Assembly: GCF_902499115.1 (NCBI RefSeq)
Contig: NZ_CABVPN010000005.1
Location: forward strand, 62,001-126,000
Direction: 5' to 3'
DNA from: Burkholderia diffusa
Lineage (GTDB): Bacteria > Pseudomonadota > Gammaproteobacteria > Burkholderiales > Burkholderiaceae
Length of the DNA: 64,000 bases
Shown one piece after another: positions 41,857-51,056 of the stretch. The notes under the pieces are model-generated. The model worked only from the letters and a program-made list of their open reading frames with translations, was not told where the DNA came from and ran no database searches. The number at the start of each line of letters is the position of its first letter. Position 1 is the first letter of the stretch. Both the position numbers and the translations under genes were made by a program.

Positions 41857-42212
41857 GTTGGGTGAATGAAATCGGGGTGCCTCCGGCAATACGGTACGGC
41901 CGCCCGCGCCGTTTGACGTCGAATTGACCGTCAGGCCGATCCTCTCGCGCGGCCGGACCCGGCCATTCGGCCGAAGTCGGCATTCCGCGAATCCGTCTAC
42001 AATCAAAAACGTCCTTGCCGCCCGTGCGTGCTTGCCGCGCGCGGGCGAATCCGTTTGTCCTCCTGCACAGGGAGGCGCCGCCGTGCGTTGCGCGGCGGGC
42101 AGTGCCGTGGTCAGTGTCCAGTAGGTAAAGCGTCCGCGTGCCGTAGGCCGGCGCGCGTTCTGAACGTCGCGCGCCCGTAAGCCGGGCAGGCGGCATCAAC
42201 CGAGAGTCCCCC

Positions 42213-43853
42213 ATGAAAGCATCGGATCTGTTCGTGAAGGCGCTGGAAGCCGAAGGTGTCGAGTACGTGTTCGGCATCCCCGGCGAGGAAAACCTCGATC
42301 TGCTCGAATCGCTGCGGCGATCGAAGATCAAGCTCGTGCTGACCCGGCACGAGCAGGCGGCCGGGTTCATGGCCGCCACCTACGGCCGCCTGACGGGCCG
42401 CACCGGCGTGTGTCTCGCGACGCTCGGGCCAGGCGCGACCAACTTCGTGACGGCTGCCGCCTATGCGCAGCTCGGCGGCATGCCGATGCTGATGATCACC
42501 GGGCAGAAGCCGATCAAGTCCAGCAAGCAGGGTCACTTCCAGATCGTCGACGTCGTCGGCATGATGCAGCCGCTCACGAAGTTCACGCGGCAGATCGTGT
42601 CGATCGGCAACATTCCGTCGGCGGTGCGCGAGGCGTTCCGTCGCGCGGAGGAGGAGCGCCCGGGCGCCGCGCACCTCGAACTCCCGGAGGACATCGCGCA
42701 CGAGGAGGGCGACGGCAAGCCGATTCCGCGCAGCTACAGCCGGCGGCCGGTGGCCGAGGAGAAGGCGGTCGCGCACGCGGTCGACGCGATCCAGGCCGCG
42801 CGCCACCCGCTGTTGATGATCGGCGCGGGCGGCAATCGCAAGACGACCTGCAAGATGCTGCTCGAATTCGTCGACAAGACGGGCATCCCGTTCTTCACGA
42901 CCCAGATGGGCAAGGGCGTGATCGACGAAACGCATCCGCTGTGGCTCGGCAACGCGACGCTGTCCGACGGCGACTTCGTGCACCGCGCGATCGAGCATGC
43001 GGACTGCATCATCAATGTCGGCCACGACGTGATCGAGAAGCCGCCGTTCTTCATGCGCACGGACGACAAGACCGTGATCCACGTGAACTTCCTCGGTGCG
43101 CAGGTCGATCCCGTCTACTTCCCGCAGATCGAGGTGGTCGGCGACATCGCGAACGCGGTGTGGCAGATGAAGGAGGCGATCGCGCCGCAGCCGCATTGGG
43201 ATTTCGCCCGCTTCGCGATGATCAAGGAGCATTTCGACGCGCATCTGGCGAAGGGCCAGCACGATCCGCGCTTCCCGATGTACCCGGTGCGGATCGTGAA
43301 CGACCTGTACAACGCGCTGCCGACCGACGGGATCGTCTGCCTCGACAACGGGATGTACAAGATCTGGTTCGCGCGCTACTGGCGTGCGCACGAGCCGAAC
43401 TCGCTGCTGCTCGACAACGCGCTCGCGTCGATGGGCGCGGGCCTGCCGTCGGCGATCGCGACGAAGATCGTGCATCCGCAGCGCAAGGTGATCGCCGTGT
43501 GCGGCGACGGCGGCTTCATGATGAATTCGCAGGAACTCGAAACCGCCGTGCGGCTGAAGCTCGACATCGTCGTGATGATTCTGCGCGACGATGCCTTCGG
43601 GATGATCCGCTGGAAGCAGGAGAACATGAACTTCCCCGATTTCGCGATGACGCTGCAGAACCCCGATTTCGTGTCGTATGCGCAAAGCTACGGCGCGCAC
43701 GGGCATCGCGTCGAAGCGGCCGACGATCTCGAGCCGCTGCTGCGCGAGTGCTTCTCGTCGCCTGGCGTGCACGTGATCGACGTGCCGATCGACTATTCGG
43801 ACAACGAGCGCGTGCTGAACCGCGAGATCAAGCGGTTGTCCGCGCAACTCTGA
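42213..43853 (+). CDS. Acetolactate synthase large-subunit-like thiamine-diphosphate enzyme
   Basis: 546 residues. PYR domain with VFGIPGEENLDLLESL and the catalytic glutamate E47 (TRHEQAAGFMAATYGRLTGR), a central domain, then a PP domain with the ThDP motif GDGGFMMNSQELETAVRLKL near 431-450 ending in the NxF-like DDAFGMIRWKQ. The general reaction is decarboxylation of a 2-keto acid with carboligation. There is no small regulatory subunit gene nearby, so a biosynthetic AHAS role is unlikely and a catabolic one is probable. It is 29 bp upstream of an aldehyde dehydrogenase gene, which suggests that the product aldehyde, or its partner, is oxidised next. The substrate cannot be named. Confidence 0.88.
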   Translation: MKASDLFVKALEAEGVEYVFGIPGEENLDLLESLRRSKIKLVLTRHEQAAGFMAATYGRLTGRTGVCLATLGPGATNFVTAAAYAQLGGMPMLMITGQKPIKSSKQGHFQIVDVVGMMQPLTKFTRQIVSIGNIPSAVREAFRRAEEERPGAAHLELPEDIAHEEGDGKPIPRSYSRRPVAEEKAVAHAVDAIQAARHPLLMIGAGGNRKTTCKMLLEFVDKTGIPFFTTQMGKGVIDETHPLWLGNATLSDGDFVHRAIEHADCIINVGHDVIEKPPFFMRTDDKTVIHVNFLGAQVDPVYFPQIEVVGDIANAVWQMKEAIAPQPHWDFARFAMIKEHFDAHLAKGQHDPRFPMYPVRIVNDLYNALPTDGIVCLDNGMYKIWFARYWRAHEPNSLLLDNALASMGAGLPSAIATKIVHPQRKVIAVCGDGGFMMNSQELETAVRLKLDIVVMILRDDAFGMIRWKQENMNFPDFAMTLQNPDFVSYAQSYGAHGHRVEAADDLEPLLRECFSSPGVHVIDVPIDYSDNERVLNREIKRLSAQL

Positions 43854-43882
43854 ATTCCCCGTTCACAGGAAGGAGTCGTTCC

Positions 43883-45316
43883 ATGCTGAAGGATACCTAT
43901 CCGTACTATCTGGCCAACGAAGCCGTCTACGCGAACACCGATCTGGAAGTGACCGACAAGTTCAGCGGCAAGGTTGCGACGCGCGTCGCGCTGGCCGACG
44001 CGAAAGCGATCGATGCGGCCATCGGCGCGGCGGTCGGCGCCGCGAAGCCGATGCGCGAGTTGCCGGCCTACAAGCGACAGGCGGTGCTCGACCATTGCGT
44101 CGCGCGCTTTCGCGAGCGCTTCGACGAGCTGGCGGAGGCGCTGTGCATCGAGGCCGGCAAGCCGATCAACGATTCGAAGGGCGAGGTGACGCGGCTGATC
44201 GATACGTTCCGCGTCGCGTCCGAGGAGTCGGTGCGCATCGACGGCGAGGTGATCAACCTCGAGATTTCGGCACGCGCGCAAGGCTACACCGGCTATACGC
44301 GGCGCGTGCCGATCGGCCCGTGCTCGTTCATCTCGCCGTTCAACTTCCCGCTGAACCTCGCCGCGCACAAGGTCGCACCCGCGCTGGCCGCAGGCTGTCC
44401 GTTCGTGCTGAAACCCGCGAGCCGCACGCCGATCGGCGCGCTGATCATCGGCGAGGTGCTCGCCGAAACCGACCTGCCGAAGGGGGCATTCTCGGTGCTG
44501 CCCGCACATCGCGACGGCGCGGACCTGTTCACGACCGACGAGCGCTTCAAGCTGCTGTCGTTCACGGGTTCGCCGGCCGTGGGCTGGGCGCTGAAGGAGA
44601 AGGCCGGGAAGAAGAAGGTCGTGCTGGAGCTCGGCGGCAACGCGGCGGCGATCGTCGACGCGGATCAGCGCGAGCAGCTCGACTACGTGGTCGAGCGTCT
44701 CGCGTTCGGCGCGTATTACCAGTCGGGCCAGAGCTGTATCGGCGTGCAGCGGATCCTCGTGCATGCGGACCTGTACGACGCGCTGCGCGACAAGCTGATC
44801 GCGAAGACGCGTTCGCTGAAGATGGGCGATCCGAAGGATCCGTCGACGTTCGTCGGCCCGATGATCTCCGAATCCGAATCGCGCCGGCTGTCCGGCTGGA
44901 TGGAGGCGGCCGTCGCGGCGGGCGCGAAGATCGTCGCGGGCGGCAAGGTCGACGGCGCGATGTTCGAGGCGACGCTGCTCGAAAACGTCGGTCGCGAACA
45001 GGACCTGTACCGCAAGGAGGCATTTGGTCCCGTCGCGATCCTCGAGAAGTTCGAGCGCTTCGACGATGCGCTCGCGCGCGTCAACGACAGCGACTTCGGG
45101 CTGCAGGCCGGCGTGTTCACCGATTCGCTCGCGCATGCACAGCGCGCGTGGGACGAGCTGGAGGTGGGCGGCGTCGTGATCAACGACGTCCCGTCGTTCC
45201 GCGTCGACAACATGCCGTATGGCGGCGTGAAGGATTCGGGGCTCGGCCGGGAAGGGATCCGTTACGCGATCGAGGACATGACCGAGCCGCGCCTGATGGT
45301 CGTGAGGCGCCGCTAG
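43883..45316 (+). CDS. NAD(P)-dependent aldehyde dehydrogenase paired with the ALS-like enzyme
   Basis: 477 residues of the ALDH superfamily. The glycine-rich cofactor region SFTGSPAVGWALK, the general base in VLELGGNAA (Glu near 250) and the nucleophile in YYQSGQSCIGVQR (Cys near 285) are present. EAFGPVA and the end motif NDVPSFRVDNMPYGGVKDSGLGREGIRYAIEDMTEPR are also present, the latter characteristic of succinate-semialdehyde/glyceraldehyde-like members. AAGGAG sits 9 bases before ATG 43883. It forms an operon with the upstream ThDP enzyme and is followed by an intrinsic terminator. The substrate is unknown. Confidence 0.9.
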   Translation: MLKDTYPYYLANEAVYANTDLEVTDKFSGKVATRVALADAKAIDAAIGAAVGAAKPMRELPAYKRQAVLDHCVARFRERFDELAEALCIEAGKPINDSKGEVTRLIDTFRVASEESVRIDGEVINLEISARAQGYTGYTRRVPIGPCSFISPFNFPLNLAAHKVAPALAAGCPFVLKPASRTPIGALIIGEVLAETDLPKGAFSVLPAHRDGADLFTTDERFKLLSFTGSPAVGWALKEKAGKKKVVLELGGNAAAIVDADQREQLDYVVERLAFGAYYQSGQSCIGVQRILVHADLYDALRDKLIAKTRSLKMGDPKDPSTFVGPMISESESRRLSGWMEAAVAAGAKIVAGGKVDGAMFEATLLENVGREQDLYRKEAFGPVAILEKFERFDDALARVNDSDFGLQAGVFTDSLAHAQRAWDELEVGGVVINDVPSFRVDNMPYGGVKDSGLGREGIRYAIEDMTEPRLMVVRRR

Positions 45317-45335
45317 CGCGGAGGGATGCGGCATG

Positions 45336-45378
45336 ACGGCACGCGGGCAGGCGATCACGCAGGCCCGCGTGCCGTTTT
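45336..45378 (+). terminator. Intrinsic terminator after the ALDH gene
   Basis: ACGGCACGCGGGC (45336-45348) pairs perfectly with GCCCGCGTGCCGT (45363-45375) and is followed by a T-run, 20 bases after the ALDH stop. Confidence 0.85.
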
Positions 45379-45561
45379 CGTTTCGGCGCGCACCGACGGG
45401 CGCGGCGCCGCCCGCGCGGTGCGCCATCGTGGCGGCACCGCGTGCCGTGCTCGCCGAACGCGCTCGACTGCACGCATCGCATCGTGATGTAATCGCGCGA
45501 ATTGGCCAACCGGGGTACGACATCGGCTGGCGTGCGCATTCATTCTTCACGAGGTCGATTC

Positions 45562-47145
45562 ATGTCCCCCGTCTCGGCATTCAAACTGGTTCTGTTGTCA
45601 TTCCTCGCGATCGTCGCGCTCGAATGCATCGCCAAGCGGTTGCGATTGCCGCCCGCGGCCGCGCTGCTGATCGGCGGCATCGGCATCGCGTTCATTCCCG
45701 GCCTGCCGCCGATCAACCTCGATCCGGAGCTCGTGCTGCTCGTGTTCCTGCCGCCGCTGCTGATGGACGGCGCGTATTTCTCGGTGTGGGAGGAGTTCAA
45801 GCACAACGTCGGCGGCATCCTGATGCTCGCGATCGGCGCGGTGGTGTTCACGACGTTCGCGGTCGGTTTCGCCGTGCACTGGGTCGTGCCATCGCTGCCG
45901 TGGGCCGCGTGCTTCGCGCTCGGCGCGATCGTGTCGCCGCCGGACGCGGTGGCCGCGAAGGCGGTGCTCGAACGCGTCGCGCTGCCGCGCCGGCTGATGG
46001 TGCTGCTCGAAGGGGAAAGCCTGTTGAACGACGCGGCGGGTCTGGTGCTGTTCCGCTTCGCGGTCGCCGCCGCGCTGACGGGTGCGTTCAGCCTCGAGCA
46101 CGCGGTCGTGCGTTTCGCGGAACTCGGGCTCGGCGGCGTCGTGGTCGGCTTCCTGGTCGGAAAGCTCGTCGTGTGGTTCCTGAAGCTGCTCGATGACGAC
46201 TATCTGGTGATCACCGTCGCGGTGATCGCCGGCTGGATCGCGTACATCGCGGGCGAGATGGTCGAGGTGTCGGGCGTGATCGCGACGGTCACGGCCGGCA
46301 TGATCGTCGGCTGGCATCAGCACGAGGTGTTCTCGGCGGCCGTGCGCACGCGCGGCACCGCGTTCTGGCAGGTCATCGTGTTCCTGCTCGAAGCGCTGGT
46401 GTTCGTGCTGATCGGGTTGTCGCTGCGCGGTGCGATCCACCGGCTCGGCGGCTTCGAGCAGGTGCTCGCGACGATGGTCCCGCCGGTGCTCGCGGTGCTG
46501 GTGGCGGTGGTCGTGTCGCGCTTCGTGTGGATCTATGCGGTCGAGGCGCTGAAGATGCCGGTGCGCGGGATCATTCGGCGTGGTGTCGCACCCGACTGGA
46601 AGGCCGCGACGATCATGAGCTGGGCCGGGATGCGTGGGGTCGTGACGCTGGCGATCGCGCTGTCATTGCCGGAGGCCATGCCGGGCCGCGACGTGATCCT
46701 GGTCGCGTCGTTCGCGGTGATCCTCGTCACCGTGCTCATGCAGGGCACGACCATCGGGCCGCTGATCCGGCTGCTGCGCCTGCCTCAGCGCGAAGAGCGC
46801 GCCGCGCATCACCTGACCGAGCCGCAGGCGTGGGCGCATATCGAGGCTGCGCAGCTCGCGGCGATTCAGCCGCTGGTGCGCGACGAGAGCGGCAAGGTGA
46901 TTCACCCGCGCCTGCTGGAGCAATACACGTATCGCGCGGAACTGACCGAGCGGGCGAAGAACGAGCCTGCTTATCCGGCGGAGGTACGCATCGCGCACTA
47001 CGACGTCGTGCTGGCCGCGATCAAGGCCGGGCGTGTGGAATTGTTGCGCCTGCATCGTTCTGGCCGCATTCACGACGAGATGCTGCACATGCTCGAGCGC
47101 GATCTCGACCTGCAGGAAGTGTCCGCGCAGCACGCGCGCGGCTAA
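45562..47145 (+). CDS. Cation/proton antiporter of the CPA1 family
   Basis: 527 residues with about 12 hydrophobic segments in the first 410 and a cytoplasmic tail of about 115 residues. ALGAIVSPPDAVAAKAVLERVALPRRLMVLLEGESLLNDAAGLVLFRFA contains the conserved acidic ion site of helix 5/6 (PPD and ND). MSWAGMRGVVTLAIALSLP is the conserved late helix. It exchanges Na+ or K+ for protons across the inner membrane. GAGG precedes ATG 45562; 20 upstream codons are unlikely to be used. The helical C-terminal tail probably has a regulatory role. It is a single gene. Confidence 0.92.
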   Translation: MSPVSAFKLVLLSFLAIVALECIAKRLRLPPAAALLIGGIGIAFIPGLPPINLDPELVLLVFLPPLLMDGAYFSVWEEFKHNVGGILMLAIGAVVFTTFAVGFAVHWVVPSLPWAACFALGAIVSPPDAVAAKAVLERVALPRRLMVLLEGESLLNDAAGLVLFRFAVAAALTGAFSLEHAVVRFAELGLGGVVVGFLVGKLVVWFLKLLDDDYLVITVAVIAGWIAYIAGEMVEVSGVIATVTAGMIVGWHQHEVFSAAVRTRGTAFWQVIVFLLEALVFVLIGLSLRGAIHRLGGFEQVLATMVPPVLAVLVAVVVSRFVWIYAVEALKMPVRGIIRRGVAPDWKAATIMSWAGMRGVVTLAIALSLPEAMPGRDVILVASFAVILVTVLMQGTTIGPLIRLLRLPQREERAAHHLTEPQAWAHIEAAQLAAIQPLVRDESGKVIHPRLLEQYTYRAELTERAKNEPAYPAEVRIAHYDVVLAAIKAGRVELLRLHRSGRIHDEMLHMLERDLDLQEVSAQHARG

Positions 47146-47615
47146 CCGGCCGCGCAAATCGGGTTCGGCGCGCGGTGCCGCGAGTCTTCGCGTCGCGCCG
47201 ATCCGGTCGCGGCGCGCGATTTTCCCCCTCCATCTCTGCCGATTCCATCGCATCGGAATCCGGCCCCAAAACGTTCGATACGACGGCTTGCAGCGCATGC
47301 AAACCTCGCGGCGCCGGCTGCGCAAACGTTATCGTCTTTCGCGTCCGGAAATGATCTGATTAAACTGAATCCCGCTCTTTCACCATATTTGGCAAAACTA
47401 AACCGGAAGGAGATAGATGCTGTGTTCTAATTTCATTTAGAATCAGCCGGTTATCTTTATTGAGAGAAAGCGCGCGGAGGTAATGCGACCGTCGTCGGGG
47501 TGAAATCGGCGTTCGGATCCCCGCGAGGCAATGCCGACAGGCCAGATCGGCAGCAATAGGCGGATTTCTTCGCCGCCATATTTAAGATGGCGTCCAAGTC
47601 GGATAAACAACTCCT
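47146..47615. other. 470-bp intergenic region upstream of wspHRR with AT-rich core
   Basis: The part from about 47340 to 47470 is clearly more AT-rich than the surrounding genes. It contains AAGGAG 4 bases before a minute open frame (ATG 47417, seven residues, stop 47440). Over its end lies an inverted repeat TTCTAA-N6-TTAGAA (47425-47442). This is probably the wspHRR promoter/leader region. No larger gene is seen. Confidence 0.4.
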
Positions 47616-48749
47616 ATGAAAGAATCAATTGGAGATTTGGCGTTTGAAACGGTATTTATGAAAGAATCCGGCGGTGAAAATGCGCTGGATTGTCTCGAGT
47701 CCGGGCTATCGGTTCTGCTCGTCGACGATCAGCCGTTCGTCGGCGAGGTGATCCGCCGCGCGCTGCGCAGCGAGCACGATATCGACCTGCATGTGTGCAC
47801 CGACGCACATCGGGCGATGGCGGTCGCGCGCGACGTGAAGCCGACGGTCATCCTGCAGGATCTCGTGATGCCGGAAATCGACGGCCTCGATCTCGTTCGC
47901 GCGTGGCGCGCGAACACCGAGACCGCACGCGTGCCGATCATCGTGCTGTCGGCGAAGGAGGAGCCGATCGTCAAGCGCGAGGCGTTCATCGCCGGCGCGA
48001 ACGACTACCTCGTGAAGCTCCCGGACGCGATGGAGCTGACCGCGCGCATCCGCTATCACTCGAATTCGTACCTGATGTCGCGCCAGCGCGACGAAGCGCT
48101 GGATTTCCTGTCGCACGACATGCGTTCGCCGCAGACGTCGATCCTCGCGCTGCTCGAGGTCTACCGGACCGAGCACGGCGACATGCCGCCGATCATGGAG
48201 CGCATTGCCGGCCACGCACGGCGCGCGCTCGCGCTCGCGGACGGCTTCATCCACCTGACCCGCGCGCAGTCGGAACGCCGCGCGCACGAGGTTCTGAGTC
48301 TGAACGAGATCGTGCTCGACGCCGTCGACCAGCTGTGGGAGAAGGCGGCCGGATTCGGCAGCCGGGTCGTTGCCCACGTGCCCGACACCGAGTGCGTGAC
48401 GATGGGCGACCGCATGATGCTCACGCGCGCGGTCGCAAACCTGATCGACAACGCGCTGAAGTACGGCCCGGCCGGCACGGACGTGCACTGCACGCTGAGC
48501 GACGACGACGGTGCGTGGCTGATCGGCGTCGAGGACGCCGGCTCCGGCATCGCGCCCGAGCAACGCACGGCCGCGACCGAGTCGTTCGTGCGGCTCGAAT
48601 CCGTGCATGGCGCGGCGCGCAGCGGCTTCGGCCTCGGGCTTGCGTTCGTCCGCGCGACGGCCGCGCGGCATCGCGGCCAGATCCTGATGCGCAATACGGT
48701 GCGCGGCTTCATGGTCGCGCTTCGGCTGCCGGCGCAAGCGGACCGATGA
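47616..48749 (+). CDS. wspHRR: Hybrid receiver-histidine kinase of the Wsp system
   Basis: 377 residues. The N-terminal receiver domain (about 31-150) has acidic VDD (37-38), the phospho-acceptor D82 (VILQDLVMPEIDG) and K134. A histidine-kinase part follows with the H-box FLSHDMRSPQTS (H167) and ATPase motifs NLIDNALKYG, VEDAGSGIAP and GFGLGLAF. No membrane segment or GGDEF domain is present, so it is a cytoplasmic signalling output, unlike WspR. In B. cenocepacia a similar gene takes the place of wspR in the wsp cluster, and the same role is inferred here. The start at 47616 has no strong ribosome site; ATG 47661 repeats the same MKES beginning and could be used instead. A terminator-like hairpin separates it from wspA. 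Confidence 0.88.
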   Translation: MKESIGDLAFETVFMKESGGENALDCLESGLSVLLVDDQPFVGEVIRRALRSEHDIDLHVCTDAHRAMAVARDVKPTVILQDLVMPEIDGLDLVRAWRANTETARVPIIVLSAKEEPIVKREAFIAGANDYLVKLPDAMELTARIRYHSNSYLMSRQRDEALDFLSHDMRSPQTSILALLEVYRTEHGDMPPIMERIAGHARRALALADGFIHLTRAQSERRAHEVLSLNEIVLDAVDQLWEKAAGFGSRVVAHVPDTECVTMGDRMMLTRAVANLIDNALKYGPAGTDVHCTLSDDDGAWLIGVEDAGSGIAPEQRTAATESFVRLESVHGAARSGFGLGLAFVRATAARHRGQILMRNTVRGFMVALRLPAQADR

Positions 48750-48802
48750 TTTCGCGGCGCGGCCCGGTGCCGCGCTGCCCGACAGACCCCGATGCGCTCG
48801 TG

Positions 48803-48839
48803 GCGCGCCGTCCGGCGCGCGGGCGGGCGCGGTTTTTTT
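48803..48839 (+). terminator. Terminator-like hairpin between wspHRR and wspA
   Basis: GCGCGCC can pair with GGCGCGC (48814-48820), or CGCGCC (48804-48809) with GGCGCG (48826-48831). The second form is followed after one base by seven T residues (48833-48839). It ends 31 bases before the wspA start. Confidence 0.5.
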
Positions 48840-48870
48840 CAACGCTGATTCTAGAAAGCCCATAACGAAC

Positions 48871-50547
48871 ATGGCCACCGTGACGCCCCGCGCGACCAAT
48901 GAAAGCCTGCACCCGACGATCGGCGCCGCCCGGCTGACGCTCGGCAACCGTATCCTGTTCAGCTTCGGCGTGCTGTTCGTGCTGATGCTGGTGACGGCCG
49001 GCGTGTCCTACGAGCGCCTGCGCGCGATCAACGCCGAGGCCGTCAGCATCGAACGCGACTCGCTGCCGGGCGTGTATCTGGCGGCGTCGCTGCGCGGGAC
49101 GGTCAATGAATCGTTCGCGATGCTGCAGCAGGCGACGTTCGTCGATACTGATCCCGAACTCGTGCAGCGTGATTTCGCGAGGATCGGCGAGACGCTCAAG
49201 GAGGTCGAGTCGCTGTCGGTCGATTACCAGAACACGACGTTCCGCGATGACGACCGCCAGCGCTTCGCGGCGTTTCGCGGCTCCTTCGACCGCTATCTGC
49301 CGCTGCTGAACGACGCGGTGCAGAAGAGCCGCGTGTCGCGCGAGGAGGCCGTCGCCGCTTATGCGAAGGTGCAGCCTGCGTGGGCCGAGGTCGTGCGCAA
49401 CGCGAATATCCTGGTGCAGGAAAACCGCAAGTTCGCCGACCAGTCCGCGAAATTGATCCGCCAATCCGGGCAGGACACCGAGATCGTCCTCGCGACCGCG
49501 CTGGCGATCGTGCTGCTGTCCGCGCTGGGGCTGGGCTACGGGCTGTACCGTTCCGTCACCGTGCCGATGGCGCGGCTCGTCGAGGTGCACGACGTGATGC
49601 GTACCGGCAACCTGACGCGCCGCCTCGACCTGCGCCGCCGCGATGAGTTCGGCACGCTCGAGTCGGGCTTCAACCGGATGGCCGACGAGCTGACCGAGCT
49701 GGTTGCGCGCGCGCAGCAGTCGTCGCTTCAGGTGACGACGTCGGTCGCCGAAATCGCGGCGACGTCGCGCGAGCAGCAGGCGACCGCGAACGAAACCGCG
49801 GCGACGACGACCGAGATCGGTGCGACCTCGCGCGAGATCTTCGCGACGTCGCGCGACCTGCTGCGCACGATGAACGAGGTGGCCGGCGTGGCCGAGCAGT
49901 CGGCGACGCTCGCGGGCGTGAGCCAGAGCGGCCTCACGCGGATGGGCGAGACGATGCGCAGCGTGATGGACGCGGCCGGTTCGGTGAACGCGAAGCTCGC
50001 GATCCTCAACGAGAAGGCGCTGAACATCAACCAGGTCGTCGCGACGATCACCAAGGTGGCCGACCAGACCAACCTGCTGTCGCTGAACGCGGCGATCGAG
50101 GCCGAGAAGGCCGGCGAGTACGGCCGCGGCTTCGCGGTCGTCGCGACCGAGATCCGCCGCCTCGCCGACCAGACGGCGGTGGCGACGTACGACATCGAGC
50201 AGACGGTGAAGGAGATCCAGTCGGCCGTGTCGGCGGGCGTGATGGGGATGGACAAGTTCTCGGAGGAAGTGCGCCGCGGGATGCTCGACGTGCAGCAGGT
50301 CGGCGGGCAGCTGTCGCAGATCATCGCCGAGGTGCAGACGCTCGCACCGCGCTTCCAGATGGTCAACGAAGGGATGCAGACCCAGGCGAACGGTGCCGAG
50401 CAGATCACGCAGGCGCTGTCGCAACTGTCGGAAGCCGCGCAGCAGACGGCCGAATCGCTGCGCCAGTCGTCGCAGGCGATCGACGACCTGACGCTCGTCG
50501 CGAACCAGTTGCGCACCAGCGTGTCGCGCTTCAAGGTCGACGCGTGA
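48871..50547 (+). CDS. wspA: Surface-sensing methyl-accepting chemotaxis protein of the Wsp system
   Basis: 558 residues. Membrane helices at about 30-52 and 207-230 flank a four-helix-bundle type periplasmic domain. HAMP follows (VTVPMARLVEVHDVM), then a cytoplasmic coil whose tip shows DQTNLLSLNAAIEAEKAGEYGRGFAVVATEIRRLADQTAVATYDIEQTVKEIQ, a sequence typical of WspA rather than of motility receptors. In Pseudomonas and Burkholderia it responds to surface contact or envelope stress and activates the CheA-like kinase. The gene is followed by wspB with a one-base overlap. Confidence 0.95.
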   Translation: MATVTPRATNESLHPTIGAARLTLGNRILFSFGVLFVLMLVTAGVSYERLRAINAEAVSIERDSLPGVYLAASLRGTVNESFAMLQQATFVDTDPELVQRDFARIGETLKEVESLSVDYQNTTFRDDDRQRFAAFRGSFDRYLPLLNDAVQKSRVSREEAVAAYAKVQPAWAEVVRNANILVQENRKFADQSAKLIRQSGQDTEIVLATALAIVLLSALGLGYGLYRSVTVPMARLVEVHDVMRTGNLTRRLDLRRRDEFGTLESGFNRMADELTELVARAQQSSLQVTTSVAEIAATSREQQATANETAATTTEIGATSREIFATSRDLLRTMNEVAGVAEQSATLAGVSQSGLTRMGETMRSVMDAAGSVNAKLAILNEKALNINQVVATITKVADQTNLLSLNAAIEAEKAGEYGRGFAVVATEIRRLADQTAVATYDIEQTVKEIQSAVSAGVMGMDKFSEEVRRGMLDVQQVGGQLSQIIAEVQTLAPRFQMVNEGMQTQANGAEQITQALSQLSEAAQQTAESLRQSSQAIDDLTLVANQLRTSVSRFKVDA

Positions 50548-51056
50548 TGCGCGCCGAGGCGCACGGCGGCGCGCACGCGCTGTTCCTGATGTTCGAGCTC
50601 GACGGCGAGCGCTATGCGCTGGATGCGGCCGACATCGACGAGGTGCTGCCGCTTGCGACCACCAAGGCCGTACCCGGCGCGCCCGAATGGATTGCCGGGT
50701 TGCTGATGCGCGGCGGTCAGCCCGTGCCCGTGATCGACGTGCCGATGCTGGCGCTCGGACGGCGCGCGCATGCGCTGCGCTCGACGCGGCTGGTGATGGC
50801 TCGCTATCGCGTCGGGCAGCTCGACCGCGATCGCGTGATCGGCTTGATCGTCGAACGCGCGACCCAGACGCTGCGGATCGACCGCACCGCGTTCCGCGCC
50901 AGCGGCGTATCGACCGCGCGCACGCGCTGGCTCGGGCGCGTCGCGAACACGCCCGACGGGATCGTGCAGCAGGTCTCGGTGTCCGACCTGATCGACGACG
51001 TGGCGCGCCTGTATCTGTTCGACGACCTGCCGGGCCACGGAGGGGCATCCGCATGA
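50547..51056 (+). CDS. wspB: CheW-like coupling protein WspB
   Basis: 169 residues from ATG 50547, which overlaps the wspA stop (TGATG); GTG one codon earlier is possible. A CheW fold: LFLMFELDGERYALDAADIDEVLPL, GLLMRGGQPVPVIDVPML and VIGLIVERATQTLRI. It links receptor WspA to kinase WspE. The stop overlaps the wspC start (ATGA). Confidence 0.93.
   Translation: MRAEAHGGAHALFLMFELDGERYALDAADIDEVLPLATTKAVPGAPEWIAGLLMRGGQPVPVIDVPMLALGRRAHALRSTRLVMARYRVGQLDRDRVIGLIVERATQTLRIDRTAFRASGVSTARTRWLGRVANTPDGIVQQVSVSDLIDDVARLYLFDDLPGHGGASA

Noticed and set aside
42410..43882. In-frame upstream extension of the ALDH gene over the ALS-like gene
   Set aside because: The extension is the shadow of the thiamine-diphosphate enzyme. 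The true ALDH start at 43883 has AAGGAG and the normal N-terminus, so there is no fusion.
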